Assembly (NCBI RefSeq): GCF_004348535.1
Contig: NZ_SMJX01000046.1
Location: 1 to 39,370, forward strand
Source of the DNA: Actinomadura sp. KC216
Lineage (GTDB): Bacteria; Actinomycetota; Actinomycetes; Streptosporangiales; Streptosporangiaceae
Reading direction: 5' to 3'
Length of the DNA stretch: 39,370 nucleotides
In this document: positions 39,243 through 39,370 of the stretch, piece by piece
How positions within the stretch are numbered: position 1 is the first letter of the stretch
How the letters are laid out: every line of letters begins with the position of its first letter
Made by a program: the position numbers and the translations under genes
Notes under the pieces: generated by a model
Database searches by the model: none
Seen by the model: only the letters and a program-made list of their open reading frames with translations
What the model was told of the DNA's origin: nothing

Positions 39243-39279
39243 GGCGGCTCGGGTCGTTCTCGACCTGAGCCGCCCGTTT
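39243..39279 (+). terminator. Terminator after the TetR gene
   Basis: A 14-bp stem (39243-39256 with 39261-39274, one G-U pair, loop TTCT): left arm starts GGCGGCTC and right arm ends GAGCCGCC, followed by CGTTT. It lies 31 bases after the TetR stop. The last 90 bases of the window hold no gene that I can support. Confidence 0.8.
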
Positions 39280-39370
39280 CGCATGCCCGGCCGCGTGCCC
39301 AGGCGGACGCTCGGCCGGTGAATCTGCCCAGATCAACGTATGGACATCCCCCCACCGCGCGGTTAAGGTA

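Overview
The window is very GC-rich DNA with dense, GC3-biased genes, many GTG starts and many four-base ATGA/GTGA overlaps. It carries a conservon-type operon, two DUF574 methyltransferases, an F420-type luciferase-like oxidoreductase and a proofreading-deficient polA. This points to a filamentous actinomycete, most likely Actinomadura or a relative in the Streptosporangiales (inference). I saw no tRNA, rRNA, CRISPR array, insertion sequence or phage gene.

Layout. 1-3549 (minus): an operon of sensor kinase, roadblock protein and DUF742 protein, ending in hairpins with no GTPase visible. 3808-5381: a secreted M28 aminopeptidase with a strong terminator. 5393-9532: an LLM oxidoreductase, then polA and inorganic pyrophosphatase (core genes). 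9480-13397 (minus): a five-gene MoxR/DUF58/DUF4129 operon in which the MoxR ATPase has a one-base frameshift and the DUF58 start also looks frame-disrupted. 13515-16551: a flavin monooxygenase, a DUF574 methyltransferase and an AhpD-like protein. 16536-19885 (minus): a sulfatase-fold membrane enzyme and a GT39 glycosyltransferase, likely acting on the cell surface. 20067-22554: a reductase-like protein, a methyltransferase and an orphan secreted protein. 22665-23707: a divergent SRPBCC/TetR pair around two tandem palindromes.

23704-29204 is the most system-like part. It holds a minus-strand operon of an internally duplicated membrane protein, a YtcJ-like amidohydrolase and an amidase, divergent from a LacI regulator, with AACGTT operators between them. 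It looks like a regulated uptake-and-hydrolysis pathway for an unidentified amide or cyclic amide. 29232-34585: a secreted trypsin-like protease, a second DUF574 methyltransferase, a winged-helix regulator divergent from an MFS exporter around a perfect palindrome that covers the regulator's own start codon, and a small secreted AA10 LPMO behind a perfect inverted repeat.

34710-37216 holds a GNAT protein and a decayed locus. There a histidine kinase and an ABC ATPase have both lost their 5' ends at one shared point near 35736. The kinase also carries a frameshift and the adjacent permease looks internally shortened. 37213-39212: a PobA-like hydroxylase divergent from a TetR regulator, with palindromes between, closing with a terminator.

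All assignments come from reading the sequence and from memory of protein families. No database search was run.
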